DNA of 64,000 nt from SIRX01 sp965214475. Its GTDB lineage: Bacteria > Actinomycetota > Rubrobacteria > Rubrobacterales > Rubrobacteraceae. The notes below the pieces were generated by a model, which saw only the letters and a list, made by a program, of their open reading frames with translations, made no database searches and had not been told where the DNA came from. The translations under genes were made by a program, and so were the position numbers. Shown here piece after piece: positions 43,417-52,563 of this stretch (its first letter is position 1; each line of letters begins with the position of its first letter). The stretch is taken from the NCBI GenBank assembly GCA_965214475.1, contig OZ243953.1:2356001-2420000 (forward strand), in the 5' to 3' direction.

Positions 43417-43681
43417 CTACAACCCGCCCACCACCCGCGCATAAATTTCAGCGCGGCATACAAAAATACGCATACGTACGCACCCCCAGGTAAGAGCCCG
43501 GTAAGACCGGGCTGGTAAATTGTCCTGTAACTGCTGTAACGAACAACCCGGGCAGCATGACATAGCAGGATCATACCTTCGGAGAAAAAAGCTCCTACCG
43601 GTGGAGGATGGAGCCGGGAGCAGCAGACGAGAGAATGTAAATCGGAAAGAGCACACCGGCGGCGAACAGAGGAGATCGCAG

Positions 43682-45511
43682 ATGAACTCAAGACTAATCG
43701 GACCGGCAACGAGGAGGACCGTGGCGGCGCTGGTGGCGCTTCTGGCTACGGCGCTGACATTGCTGGTGCTGGCGAGCCCGGCAAAGGCTGACACGATTAT
43801 GGTGAACAACAACAACGACCCGGGTAACGGCACTTGTGGCCAGCCCACTGACTGCACCTTGCGTGAAGCAATAAGGACAGCAGACTCTGGCGACACTATA
43901 AAGTTTTCCCCTATTGTGTCCGGAACCATCAAGTTGTCGCGGAGCGACGGTGACCTCGTGGTTAGCAAAAGCCTCAACATAGAAGGCCCAGGTAGGGACA
44001 AACTTACCATTAGCGGCGAGGGCTACGGCGGCGTGTTCTATATCGGTCTTAGGAACCCCCAAGTAGTGATCAGAGACCTGACCCTGAGCGGGGGAAAAGG
44101 GCTAGTAGAACCGTTTCCCTATCTCACGGGTGGTGGCGGCATCTTTAAACAAAGCGGCAGGCTGTCGCTCATAGACAGTAGGGTTTCCGGCAATAGGGCC
44201 GAAACCGGCGCTGGCGTCTACAATAGGAGCGGGCCGTTGTTGCTCAGAAACACCATCGTCTCCGGCAATACTGCTAAGGTAATTCCGGATAACGTTATTG
44301 TTAGCCACGGGCCGGGCGCCAACGGCGGCGGAATATACAACGGAAACGGTACTATCCTGTGGCTCCAGCGCAGTAGTGTTTATAACAACCGCGCCGACGA
44401 TGGAGATGGTGGTGGTATCTACAACGGGAACGGCCTGCTAATGGTTACAGATACCACTATCTCAAACAATAGCGCCCACACCGGAGGCGGTGCCCACAAC
44501 AGGGACAGGCTCTATCTCGCGAGCAGTACCGTTTCGGGCAATCATGCCAGCGGGGTCGGCGGTGGAGTCCTCTCTAACACCAGCGACGTAAGCTCATCCA
44601 ACCCGAACTCGTCACAGTGGACCGACATCCAAAGCTCCACTATTTCCGGAAATACCGCCTCCGGTTACTCGCCCACCTTCGGGGGACCCGACTTTTCCGG
44701 CGGCAGCGGAGTTCGCAACGAAAACGGTCTCACGGCTATCAAGAACTCCACCATTACCGGAAACGCTATGATCTCTAATGAGGGAGGCGGAGTGGCGAGC
44801 GGCAGGTTGGGGACTCGTACCGAGGTTCGCAACAGCATTATCTCTCGCAACTCGAACCCGCGCAACGGCAACACCGCCCTTACAGAGTACAACGACGTGA
44901 ACATGATAGGTTCGCGCCACTCCCACTCTTTCGAGTCTAAAGGCTCGAACCTGGTCGGGGTCGGCGACGCTGCGGGATATTTTCACAAGGCCGGCGATCT
45001 TAACCAGGTAACTGATCCCGGGCTTCATAACCTCGGCTACAACGGAGGTCTCACGAAAACCCATAAACTCCACACTGGTAGCCCGGCGATAGACAAAGGC
45101 AGTGATTGTCTGATAAAAGATCAGCGAGGTTTCGCCAGGCCTCAAGACGGCGATGGCAACGGCTCAAAGGTTTGCGACATCGGAGCCATCGAGTTGAAGA
45201 GCCCGCCAGACACGGTGAAGCCCACCGTAAATCGTCTCTCTCCCAAACCGGGAGCCATAATTAAAGACCGCACCCCCACCATCCGGGCCACGATTAAAGA
45301 TAATCGGACTAACCTCAAAAAGGGCAGCATAAAACTCTACGTGGACGGACGGCGCAAGACCAACTTCCGCTACAGCACGAGCACTGACCGGCTCAGCTAT
45401 ACGACCGGAAGGCTGGCCTACAAGCGCCACAGCGTGAAGATCGTGGCCGAAGACGCCGCGGGCAACACGGCGGCCAAGAGCTGGCGCTTCACCGTGAAGA
45501 AGAAGCGGTAG
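43682..45511 (+). CDS. Secreted right-handed beta-helix protein (choice-of-anchor Q type)
   Basis: About 609 residues from the ATG at 43682 with GAGGAG upstream; a longer reading to 43520 has no signal peptide at its start. Signal peptide VAALVALLATALTLLVLASP, then the TDCTLREAIRTADSGDTIKF motif that opens this family. Repeated N-x-T/S-I-x-G-N-x-A units form a parallel beta-helix (about 100-420), with a closing SPAIDKGSDC and CDIGAIEL block. A C-terminal Ig-like domain of lysine-rich type completes it. Probably a surface or released adhesin-like protein. Confidence 0.88.
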   Translation: MNSRLIGPATRRTVAALVALLATALTLLVLASPAKADTIMVNNNNDPGNGTCGQPTDCTLREAIRTADSGDTIKFSPIVSGTIKLSRSDGDLVVSKSLNIEGPGRDKLTISGEGYGGVFYIGLRNPQVVIRDLTLSGGKGLVEPFPYLTGGGGIFKQSGRLSLIDSRVSGNRAETGAGVYNRSGPLLLRNTIVSGNTAKVIPDNVIVSHGPGANGGGIYNGNGTILWLQRSSVYNNRADDGDGGGIYNGNGLLMVTDTTISNNSAHTGGGAHNRDRLYLASSTVSGNHASGVGGGVLSNTSDVSSSNPNSSQWTDIQSSTISGNTASGYSPTFGGPDFSGGSGVRNENGLTAIKNSTITGNAMISNEGGGVASGRLGTRTEVRNSIISRNSNPRNGNTALTEYNDVNMIGSRHSHSFESKGSNLVGVGDAAGYFHKAGDLNQVTDPGLHNLGYNGGLTKTHKLHTGSPAIDKGSDCLIKDQRGFARPQDGDGNGSKVCDIGAIELKSPPDTVKPTVNRLSPKPGAIIKDRTPTIRATIKDNRTNLKKGSIKLYVDGRRKTNFRYSTSTDRLSYTTGRLAYKRHSVKIVAEDAAGNTAAKSWRFTVKKKR

Positions 45512-45538
45512 AGTGCAAGAGGCAAACGAGAGCTTGCG

Positions 45539-45564
45539 AAAGGCGGAGCTGAGGTTCCGCCTTT
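45539..45564 (+). terminator. Hairpin terminator after the beta-helix gene
   Basis: AAAGGCGGA pairs perfectly with TCCGCCTTT across an 8-base loop, 28 bp after the stop codon. The T-run after it is short, so it may be an imperfect intrinsic terminator. Confidence 0.6.
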
Positions 45565-45743
45565 CTGGAGGTGCAAGGTGGTATGTGATGAATGTGGTGT
45601 GGATTTTCGAAGGCACGGAAAGTTTTGGAGGAATACTGCATTTGGGTGATGCGGTGAGATGGTCTATGAAGATATAGTGAAAGAAAAGTTCGGTTTGTAG
45701 CTACTTGGTAACAGGTTGCAAGCATGGTCGAGGGAGGAACAAA

Positions 45744-46460
45744 GTGAAGAAGATGCTGATCTGTACGACGGTCGTAGCCTTGACGCTGGCGCTGGCGCTA
45801 GCTACACCCGCCCTTGCACAGACTTCGCAAGAGGATCAGTACATTGGTCCGATAGAACGTCCGTGCGCCGGGCTTTACGACGCCGAACTTGTAGAATGCC
45901 TGAAGCAGTACAACGGAACGGGAAAACTGACGTGCGCCGATTACTACAATTACGAGATTCCTGGTGAGCTTCCCAACTACTGCGGACAGTACGCTGGTCG
46001 TCACATCATACCGCAAGCCAACAACTCATCCAGCCAAACCTTCAAGGGACTCTCAAAAGCCTTGTCCAACCTCAAGTCCGGTGGTTCGGAAGACTCGGAA
46101 GCTGTTGCGGCGGAACTCGATAAACCTGCCTCTCGACCCGGGTCTAGCGAGCCGGATGTTTCCAGGGCCGTTGCCGCGGGCGCTGGCGAACCTCCTTCGC
46201 AGCTCGGGGAAGTCTCGGAGTCCGGGGGCAGTGAAGACGGCTCTAATGCCGCAGGTTCGAGAAAAGCAAACTCCAAAGAAGACAATCCAAACGACGGAGG
46301 AGACAACCTAAATAATGGAGGCGAGGCCGAAGCCGAGGAAAGCCTCAAAAATGAAGGCGAGGCCGGGGCCGAGGAGAGCTTCAACGGAGACCAAGCCAAA
46401 AATAGCGCAACGTATAGGCGGAGCCAGAGTTGGCAGAAACAGGTGGTGCGATCAGAATAG
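45744..46460 (+). CDS. Secreted low-complexity protein, C-terminus replaced by transposon end
   Basis: About 238 residues from a GTG with GGGAGGA upstream. Signal peptide VVALTLALALATPALAQ, then a Cys-containing domain (about 27-80) with ECLKQYNGTGKLTCADYYNY, the excalibur/PRESAN-like small Cys pattern being only suggestive. A long Ser/Gly/Glu/Asn-rich tail follows. The last 23 residues (DQAKNSATYRRSQSWQ and on) are encoded by the inverted end of the mobile element that begins at 46387; the same residues end the unrelated protein at 62634. The native C-terminus is lost. Confidence 0.75.
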   Translation: MKKMLICTTVVALTLALALATPALAQTSQEDQYIGPIERPCAGLYDAELVECLKQYNGTGKLTCADYYNYEIPGELPNYCGQYAGRHIIPQANNSSSQTFKGLSKALSNLKSGGSEDSEAVAAELDKPASRPGSSEPDVSRAVAAGAGEPPSQLGEVSESGGSEDGSNAAGSRKANSKEDNPNDGGDNLNNGGEAEAEESLKNEGEAGAEESFNGDQAKNSATYRRSQSWQKQVVRSE

Positions 46461-46476
46461 CCGCTAGTCTGATCGC
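46448..46476 (-). terminator. Hairpin at the DUF1772 stop, copy 1
   Basis: GCGATCAGA pairs with TCTGATCGC over an 11-base loop containing the stop codon. The same hairpin exists in copy 2. It may end transcription in both directions, since the flanking genes approach it. Confidence 0.5.
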
Positions 46477-47024
46477 GAGAGGCAGGCACCAATGAGGGCA
46501 ACAAACGCCAGCGATGAGAAGACAGTACGCACGCCGTTCCAGAAGTTCCACGGACCTTCGTACTCTGCCCGAACCTGCGCCAGGGCAGCGGGGTCTGCAA
46601 AGACAGCCCCGCCTACACGGGCCAACTCCTCGTTCATCGGTACGTTCACCAAGAACGTCACCATAAAACCTCCTCCGATATAAAGCACCGCAGCCAGCGC
46701 CACGAGTATGAAACGGCGTGAACGCAGCCGCGTTGCGTGGAGGACGGAGGCCAAGATGAGCGACAGAACGGCGCCGAAGAAGCTGAAGGCGAATACCCCG
46801 TTGCGCACCGTCGCATTGATCGCCTGCATCGCCTCGATGTACTGTTCATCCGGGAGGAGAGCAAGCCCAAGCGTGACCGAACAGGCGTAGGCGTAGAAGA
46901 AGCCGCTTATTAGCCCGGTTGTGACAACGGCCAGCGTTAAAGAAAGTAGCCGGGCCAACGAACCAACTCCCGCTAGAGAATAAGTGGCAGGGGATGTAGT
47001 TATTGCGGTCGATTTTGAAGCCAT
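46464..47024 (-). CDS. DUF1772 (anthrone oxygenase-like) membrane protein, copy 1
   Basis: 186 residues with four membrane segments: LLSLTLAVVTTGLISGFFYA, NGVFAFSFFGAVLSLILASV, ILVALAAVLYIGGGFMVTFL and FSSLAFVALIGACL. Conserved family features NVPMNEELA and GPWNFWNGVRT are present. Some DUF1772 proteins are anthrone oxygenases or membrane helpers of oxidative enzymes; most are uncharacterised. It is divergent from tetR with two perfect palindromes between. A hairpin at 46448-46476 encloses its stop. Confidence 0.88.
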   Translation of the reverse strand: MASKSTAITTSPATYSLAGVGSLARLLSLTLAVVTTGLISGFFYAYACSVTLGLALLPDEQYIEAMQAINATVRNGVFAFSFFGAVLSLILASVLHATRLRSRRFILVALAAVLYIGGGFMVTFLVNVPMNEELARVGGAVFADPAALAQVRAEYEGPWNFWNGVRTVFSSLAFVALIGACLSRSD

Positions 47025-47048
47025 TTGTTACCTCCTGCCATAGACTTT

Positions 47049-47096
47049 CCGTACCCATCGGTACGGCTTGTCCAATACCGTACCATAAGGTACGGT
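47049..47096 (+). promoter_or_regulatory. TetR operators in the element, copy 1
   Basis: Two perfect palindromes: CCGTACC-CATC-GGTACGG (47049-47066) and ACCGTACC-ATAA-GGTACGGT (47077-47096), centres 29 bp apart. They lie between the divergent tetR and DUF1772 genes, so the regulator very likely binds here. Confidence 0.8.
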
Positions 47097-47156
47097 TACA
47101 CGTCAAGAACCGGTAGCGTGAATTAAGGACAATTAAATACAAGGCTAGGCGAAGCG

Positions 47157-47828
47157 GTGGAGGCTTACGTGAGAGAAGACGTGAAGGAAGGGTTGGGCTC
47201 GCAGGTGGTGGAGAAGTCTGGCAGCAGGAGGTCGAGCGTAGAGCGCCGGGAGGAGATCTTTGAGGTAGCTCTTTCGGTGCTCGGTGAACGCGGGTACCGG
47301 GGTGCGAGCATGCGGGAGATTGCCGAACGTGCTCAGGCTTCCAAGGAGACGCTTTACGCTTGGTATGGGAACAAGCGGGGTCTCTTTGAAGAGTTGGTTT
47401 CGTGGCAGGCGGAGCGGGTCGGTTCTGCACTCATGCCGAGCCTCGAACGCGCGGCTGACGATCCCGCCTCTGTCCTGAATACTTTCGCACTAGAGCTCCA
47501 ACGCTTGTTGCTCGGCGAACGCGCCGTGGTGATAAACCGGGCTGCTATCTCGGAGGCCGCCTCGGACCCAACATTCGCGCGGCTCCTTGTCGACAAGGGT
47601 AGAGACGCTATCGTCCCGAAATTAGGACACTACCTGCAAGGACAGCGGGAACGGGGGCGGCTCGACTTTGCGGACGCAGGAACTGCTGCCGAGGCATTCA
47701 TTGGTCTTACGATGGGCGATCAACAGATCCGCCGATTGCTAGGCGTGATGGAGGTCCCAGATCCTGGGCAGATAGAAGCGCGCGCTAAACGGGCGGTGGG
47801 CGAGTTTCTCGTTCTGTTCGGAGCGTAA
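47157..47828 (+). CDS. TetR-family regulator of the element, copy 1
   Basis: Up to 223 residues. GTG at 47157 is the longest start; GTG at 47169, 5 bases after GGTGGAGG, is better placed. The helix-turn-helix is VLGERGYRGASMREIAERAQ followed by ASKETLYAWYGNKRGLFEEL. A helical ligand domain with LLLGERAVVINRAAISEAAS follows. A hairpin at 47894-47916 may terminate it. The protein is identical to that at 61266-61937. Confidence 0.9.
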   Translation: MEAYVREDVKEGLGSQVVEKSGSRRSSVERREEIFEVALSVLGERGYRGASMREIAERAQASKETLYAWYGNKRGLFEELVSWQAERVGSALMPSLERAADDPASVLNTFALELQRLLLGERAVVINRAAISEAASDPTFARLLVDKGRDAIVPKLGHYLQGQRERGRLDFADAGTAAEAFIGLTMGDQQIRRLLGVMEVPDPGQIEARAKRAVGEFLVLFGA

Positions 47829-47893
47829 TCACTCAGATAGGTCAACTCGAAAATGCACTTCCACAAGACCAGCAGGTAGCCAGCCGGAAGGCT

Positions 47894-47916
47894 CCGATCT
47901 TGGTAGCTCAGATCGG
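47894..47916 (+). terminator. Hairpin downstream of tetR, copy 1
   Basis: CCGATCT pairs with AGATCGG across a 9-base loop, about 65 bp after the tetR stop. There is no T-run, so confidence is limited. Confidence 0.4.
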
Positions 47917-48045
47917 GGTTAAAGATACTGAAATGCGGTTTGCAGCCAATTCGAGGGTTTCCTGTTTTTCGCGCTTTTCAGCTTGCAAAGGCGTTCTGCC
48001 AACCTTGGCTCCGCCTATACGGTGCGCTATTTTTGGCTCGGTCTC

Positions 48046-48212
48046 ACCCATCCCGTGAGAGATCTCAGGATCCTCGCATACACCTCGATCGTGGGAGCAG
48101 ACCTACCTTCCAATGTGAGCAGATACTCCCCGACTAGATCCTCCGAACCGGCCTCTTCTTTCCCAACTAGCTGCAGGTTCCGCACCTCGCTCTGTGCCCC
48201 GATCTCGGACAT
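48046..48212 (-). pseudogene. Tyrosine recombinase N-terminal fragment
   Basis: From an ATG at 48210-48212 with GGGAGG upstream, the minus strand encodes about 55 residues: MSEIGAQSEVRNLQLVGKEE, then LVGEYLLTLEGRSAPTIEVY and ARILRSLTGWV. The latter part is the SAM-like core-binding helix of phage-type integrases. The mobile element begins immediately after, so the catalytic domain is cut off and is not present on the other side. Confidence 0.6.
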
Positions 48213-48345
48213 ACTGTCCTCCCAAACTTTTCTGTTACGAGTTTTCCGGCCTCATTTGGTACGTTTCAGGTCTACAAGGGCAGCATATTAGCAGAGACTC
48301 GTAACGGAAGGTTAGTTCTCTTACGAGTTTCCGAGTGGGATCGAG

Positions 48346-51092
48346 TCAGTTGATACGGACAAAGGCGTCGATGTCTACACGCCTTCCTCCAGAGGCACTG
48401 TTCTGGCCAGCTATGTCGACTGTCAAGGTGTGGGTGCCAGAGGTGCTCCACGACTTCGTGAACACTACTTGACGTGCTTTACCTTTAGCGGAGTAGAGAT
48501 CTACAGTTCGAACGTGCGTGCCATCTATATAGATCTTAGCTCTACCACTTCTGGGACTTTTTCGCGATACCCAAGCTACCTTACGTCCTGTGAAGGTGAA
48601 CGTAACTTCTGCTCCACGGCTATCATTGTGCTTAACGTAACCGCCATAAGCGCTGGCTATAGCCTGCCTGGTCCACGTATTGTTAGGACAGTAAGATTCT
48701 GGAGCGCAGAAAATGGCTTCATGAACAACACTGCGCGATCCTTCTTGATACGCTCTCAGCGAGAAGTTTGGTCCAGCCTTCCACGCGCTCCAGTTTCCTG
48801 CCTTATCTTGAGCCCGCACCCTGAAGCGGTGGTTTGCAGGCGCCAAGTTTATAGTACGGGTCGAACTGACAGAATTCGCCAAGGACACATCAGAGAAAGA
48901 GCCTCCGTTGAAATTGCGCTGCAACTCGTACCGTGCTATCCCGCTGCGATCATCGGATCCTGACCAATTTATCCGAACGGGTATTTTAGAGGTGCCGAGC
49001 TGCGAGGGGGAGATGAGATTCTCGGCAGGCGCTTTTACCGTAGGAGCATTGGTATCCACGGTGAAGGTTCGCTTTGCCGGAGAAGCATCTGGCTGGCCCG
49101 AGGTGCCCACAGCCCGGACTTCGAAGGTATGAGGGCCTTGAGTTAGAGAAGTATATTCCTTGGGAGAATCACACTCTTCAAATGCTGCGCTGTCCAGTTT
49201 GCATTCGTAAGTGACCCGCTCTCTGTCGGAGGAGAAGTCGAAAGCCACGGTAGCCGAGTTCGTGAGTCCTTCGGGACCGGAGGTGATGTTGGTTTCGGGA
49301 GGTGACGACGGCTCCTCTACGGTAACGCTAACTGTGGATGTGTTCGTGCCGCCGTTGCCGTCCGAGGCTGTGTAATCGAAAGAGTCCTCACCAGTAAATC
49401 CGGCGTTTGGAGTATATGTGCAATCTCCAGCTGGGGTGCATTCCACCTGTCCGTTCGAAGGCTGGGTCGAGTTGCTTACTGTTAGCTGGTCGCCGTCCAC
49501 ATCTTCGTCGTTTGAGAGAACCTTGATCTCCACGGGGGTGTCGTACTGGGTCGTGGCGGAATCAGGGTTTGCCACCGGTTGATCGTTCACGGCGGCTACC
49601 GTAACGATCACGGTAGCCGTGTTAGATTCATCTTGGCCATCGGTGGCTTTGTAGGTAAAGGAATCTTCCCCGTTGAAGTCTGCTCCGGGCTCGTAGGTGA
49701 GTGAACCATCCTCGGCTAGGGTTAGGAGGCCGCTATACGGACCCTCGACCTGCACGGCGGTGAGAGGATCCTCTTCGGGATCCGTGTCGTTGTCGAGTAC
49801 GCCGGGTGTCGGGACGGTGAGAGGCTCGTCCTCGTTGACTTCATAGGCGTCGTCCTTCGCTATAGGGTAGCCGAACTCGTAGGCTCCGATGTCGCAGTCT
49901 GCCTGTCCGTCACCGTCACCATCACTGGGCCGGGCTGCACCACGCTGGTCGGTGCGCGGACAATATCCCTCGCTGGCAGCGTCTAACCCAGGGCTCCCAG
50001 ACGCCAGCGCGTGGGTCAGCGTAGGTCCTCCGTTGTTGCGCAGCTCGGCGAGTTGAGGATCGATGTCTGATAGGTCGGAAGGCTCTCCGAAACCACATGA
50101 GATGCCGGAGTCGAGGTTGTTGCCGTACGAGGCGACGGGATCGCCGGAGCAGTTTTCTCCATCCCCGGGGCCGCCCGCCACTATCGTGTTCCAGAACTCG
50201 GTCTCTCCGCCGTCGTTAGCCAGGTTCGCGCCCTCGGGGGCGGAGTTGTCGGCCAGGGTAACGTTTTCTAGTCCCAGGTAATTGCGGAAGTTGCGGATAC
50301 CGCCGCCGATCTCGATGGCCGTGTTGCCGCTGAGCGTCGAGTTCCACATCCAGGCGTTCCCGGTAGAGTAGATACCACCGCCGAACTCCGATGCGCTGTT
50401 GTTGCTGACAGTACTGAGCTCGAAGTCGGCGTAGCCATCGTATTGGCCGCCAGAATGGTACACCCCGCCACCGTGACCGTCGGTAGCCTCATTATTACTG
50501 ATAGTAGTGGTCTCAGTATACAGTTCACCGCCACCGCTACTGTCCAGGCCTCCGCCGGAATCCGCTGTGTTGTTTATGACAGCACTGTCGTAGAGTTCCA
50601 ACTGGCCCCGGATGCGGACGCCCCCGCCCGCCGCGAAGCCTGGGTCTCCTCCCGTAATCGTGGTACCAGAGACTGTTGCCCAGGTATCGAACCTCACGTC
50701 GAAGACCCTGTCGATCCCACGGCCGTTGACTGTGGTCTGGTTACGTCCGGCACCTTCTATCGTCAGGCCTCCGGCTACGATGTCAAGATCTCCGGTTGCT
50801 GCGTCGTCTTCGTTCCTGCCCTCAACACTTAGTGTGTACTCGCCGGCAGGCAGAACGATGGTGTCGTAGGAAGAGAAGTTGCTCTCCTGGACCGCCGCCC
50901 GCAAGGTGCAATCGCCGCTCGCTGCGGCGCAAGTCCCATCCCCGAGTTTAGTGTCCGGGGCATCGGCGGTGCTATCTACAGTAACCTCCGCAGCCCAGGC
51001 AGGTTTCGCAGAACCCAACAACAAGAGAGTTGCCGCACAAATTAGAACGCAGATTAATGCCGCGATCTTCTCAAACATTGCCGACTTCGACA
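48346..51092 (-). CDS. Large secreted adhesin-like protein (beta-helix plus cadherin-like and Ig-like repeats)
   Basis: About 915 residues. The GTG at 51090-51092, 7 bases after GGGAGG, is the best start; an ATG at 51078 is possible. Signal peptide ALICVLICAATLLLLGSAKP, then the CTLRAAVQESN motif and a beta-helix (about 60-390) with many ISNN/VSNN turns, a PGLDAASEG block, two tandem cadherin-like/Big_9 domains (VNEDEPLTVPTPGVLDNDTD and its repeat), a chitobiase/FN3-like pair, and a C-terminal jelly-roll-like domain (RAKIYIDGTHVRTVDLYS). A calcium-stabilised surface stalk is likely. It is the last gene downstream of the toxin-like operon. Confidence 0.88.
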
Positions 51093-51141
51093 CCTCTTGC
51101 CTCCCAAACAATCTTATTTGTGTATACTCCTGCTATCCACT

Positions 51142-51189
51142 GCTTTTCGCAATCTGCCTGGTTTGCGCTGGTCACCATTGACTTCTTAT
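51142..51189 (+). repeat. 48-bp direct repeat, copy 1 (after pentapeptide gene 2)
   Basis: Identical over 48 bases to 52516-52563, starting GCTTTTCGCAATCTGCCTGG. In both places it adjoins the 3' end of a pentapeptide-repeat gene, and similarity continues into the last codons. It marks the boundaries of a tandem duplication. Confidence 0.85.
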
Positions 51190-52328
51190 CTCAAGACATC
51201 GTCCATGGTCGCTCCTTCGAGGTCTGCTCCATCCAGGTCTGCGCCTCGCAGGTTTGCGCCAGTAAGGTTTGCGCCAGTAAGGTTTGCCTGGGTGAGGTCC
51301 GAGTTGGACAAATCAGCGCCGGAGAGGTTGACATCTCTAAGGTTAGCCCGCAAGAACTGGGTTCCTTCCAGATTTAATCCACTAAGGTCTACACTTTCCA
51401 GGTCGGCGTCTGTCATGTCTGTATCCTGAAATTCTGTTCCGGTGAGCTTTGCCCCCTTGAGAATCGCACCTCGCAAATTGGTGTCTATCAGCTCTGTTTT
51501 GGAGAGATCGGCCCCTGACAGGTCTGCTTCGACCATACTGGCGCCGGAGAGATCCACAGTGCTCAGGTTCATCCCGGAGAGATCCGTTCGGTAGAGATCC
51601 AGCTGGTCCTGTTGTCCTTCCATTAGCTCGGAGATCTCTTCCTCTGTGAGCCTCCTCCGCGGCGGAGGTTCGGCCTGGCGATCTCTCCGCTCGCACAATA
51701 GCTCTAGGGGATTCTCAGGCCCAGGTCCTTGCCCCGCGAGCTCGGACTCCAGGCGAAGGGCGATCTCATACCACGACAGGTAATCGAAGCCGTTGGTAGC
51801 CGAAGGCGTGATTGTCCAGTCTTTGACAATTATGGTCCTCAGTTCCTGTGTAGCTTTAGAGGCTTCACCTGCATCACCGGTGAGTCGAGCTTTGGCAAGC
51901 TGAGCTACGATGAAACCCTCTTTCTGATGAGAACCTTCCAGATCTTTTAGCAGTTCAGCCAAAGACTCTACATCTTTGTCTCTCCCCAGGTGGAAGCCAA
52001 CCTCCATCATCGCAGACACATTCATCGAGCTGGGCTGGTCGAGAGAAGCCGCGAGTGCATCGTAAGCTGCTTTAAAATGCTGCTTTGTCTTCTCGAGTTC
52101 ACCGGCTAGACGATAGTAGTTACCAGCTCTCTTTGGACTGTAATAGGGCCCAGATTCAGCCTCACAAGCAACACGGCACAGGTACTCGCGGGCCTTCGGA
52201 TCGCCAAGCCAGTAGAGGCAGCGAGCGACACTTTCTAACCAGATCGAGCTGTCCGGAGACTGTTCCAAGATATGCTCTGCCTTTCGTAATTCTTTGCGCA
52301 ACTTCTTCTCGTTAATAACGTCGGTCAC
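51186..52328 (-). CDS. Pentapeptide-repeat protein with helical N-terminal domain (candidate immunity protein 2)
   Basis: About 380 residues from a GTG at 52326-52328 with TTGGAGGTT upstream. Residues 1-230 are helical and TPR-like (INEKKLRKELRKAEHILEQ, SVARCLYWLGDPKAREYLC). The C-terminal 125 residues are A(D/N)LxG-type pentapeptides (ANLTGANLTGANLRGADLDG), which form a right-handed quadrilateral helix. It is homologous along its length to the protein at 52560-54194. Pentapeptide helices of the MfpA/Qnr type imitate DNA. Directly upstream lies a nuclease C-terminus remnant. Confidence 0.85.
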   Translation of the reverse strand: MTDVINEKKLRKELRKAEHILEQSPDSSIWLESVARCLYWLGDPKAREYLCRVACEAESGPYYSPKRAGNYYRLAGELEKTKQHFKAAYDALAASLDQPSSMNVSAMMEVGFHLGRDKDVESLAELLKDLEGSHQKEGFIVAQLAKARLTGDAGEASKATQELRTIIVKDWTITPSATNGFDYLSWYEIALRLESELAGQGPGPENPLELLCERRDRQAEPPPRRRLTEEEISELMEGQQDQLDLYRTDLSGMNLSTVDLSGASMVEADLSGADLSKTELIDTNLRGAILKGAKLTGTEFQDTDMTDADLESVDLSGLNLEGTQFLRANLRDVNLSGADLSNSDLTQANLTGANLTGANLRGADLDGADLEGATMDDVLR

Positions 52329-52356
52329 TTCTAACCTCCAATCTTTTGACCTCAAA

Positions 52357-52515
52357 CTAATCAGCGACATTGATGGTGTATACCCTGACGGCTTCTGTTC
52401 CTAGGTTCTCCTCTTCAGGGGTTTCGGGACTAATCTTCTTCATAGCCGTGTCTATGTCACCCAGACGAGCTCCGCTTTCGCCATAGCCAACTATTATGGC
52501 CACGTACGATCTCGG
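52357..52515 (-). pseudogene. Remnant of a second nuclease-toxin C-terminus
   Basis: The minus strand encodes about 53 residues without a start: SYVAIIVGYGESGARLGDID, then a variable part, and ending EAVRVYTINVAD-stop. This lines up with the very end of the protein at 54247 (YDTAWVGYGEKSTTLGKVTA ... WDVYTIEAK-stop). It begins exactly where the 48-bp repeat (52516-52563) ends. It is the tip of a duplicated toxin cassette, kept next to its own pentapeptide gene. Confidence 0.75.
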
Positions 52516-52563
52516 GCTTTTCGCAATCTGCCTGGTTTGCGCTGGTCACCATTGACTTCTTAT
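52516..52563 (+). repeat. 48-bp direct repeat, copy 2 (after pentapeptide gene 1)
   Basis: Identical to 51142-51189. It overlaps the stop region of the pentapeptide gene at 52560 and is followed, in the minus-strand direction, by the toxin C-terminus remnant. Confidence 0.85.

Larger units (their letters stand above)
46387..48045 (+). mobile_element. Transposase-less element with tetR and DUF1772 genes, copy 1
   Basis: 1,659 bp, the same length as the inverted copy at 61049-62707 and encoding identical proteins. Both ends start GAGACC(A/G)AGCC and run as inverted repeats for about 50 bp (AAAAATAGCGCA, then CGTATAGGCGGAGCC). It contains only a divergent pair of genes. No target duplication is visible. 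Both flanks are truncated genes: the secreted protein at 45744 and a tyrosine recombinase fragment at 48046. Confidence 0.85.
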
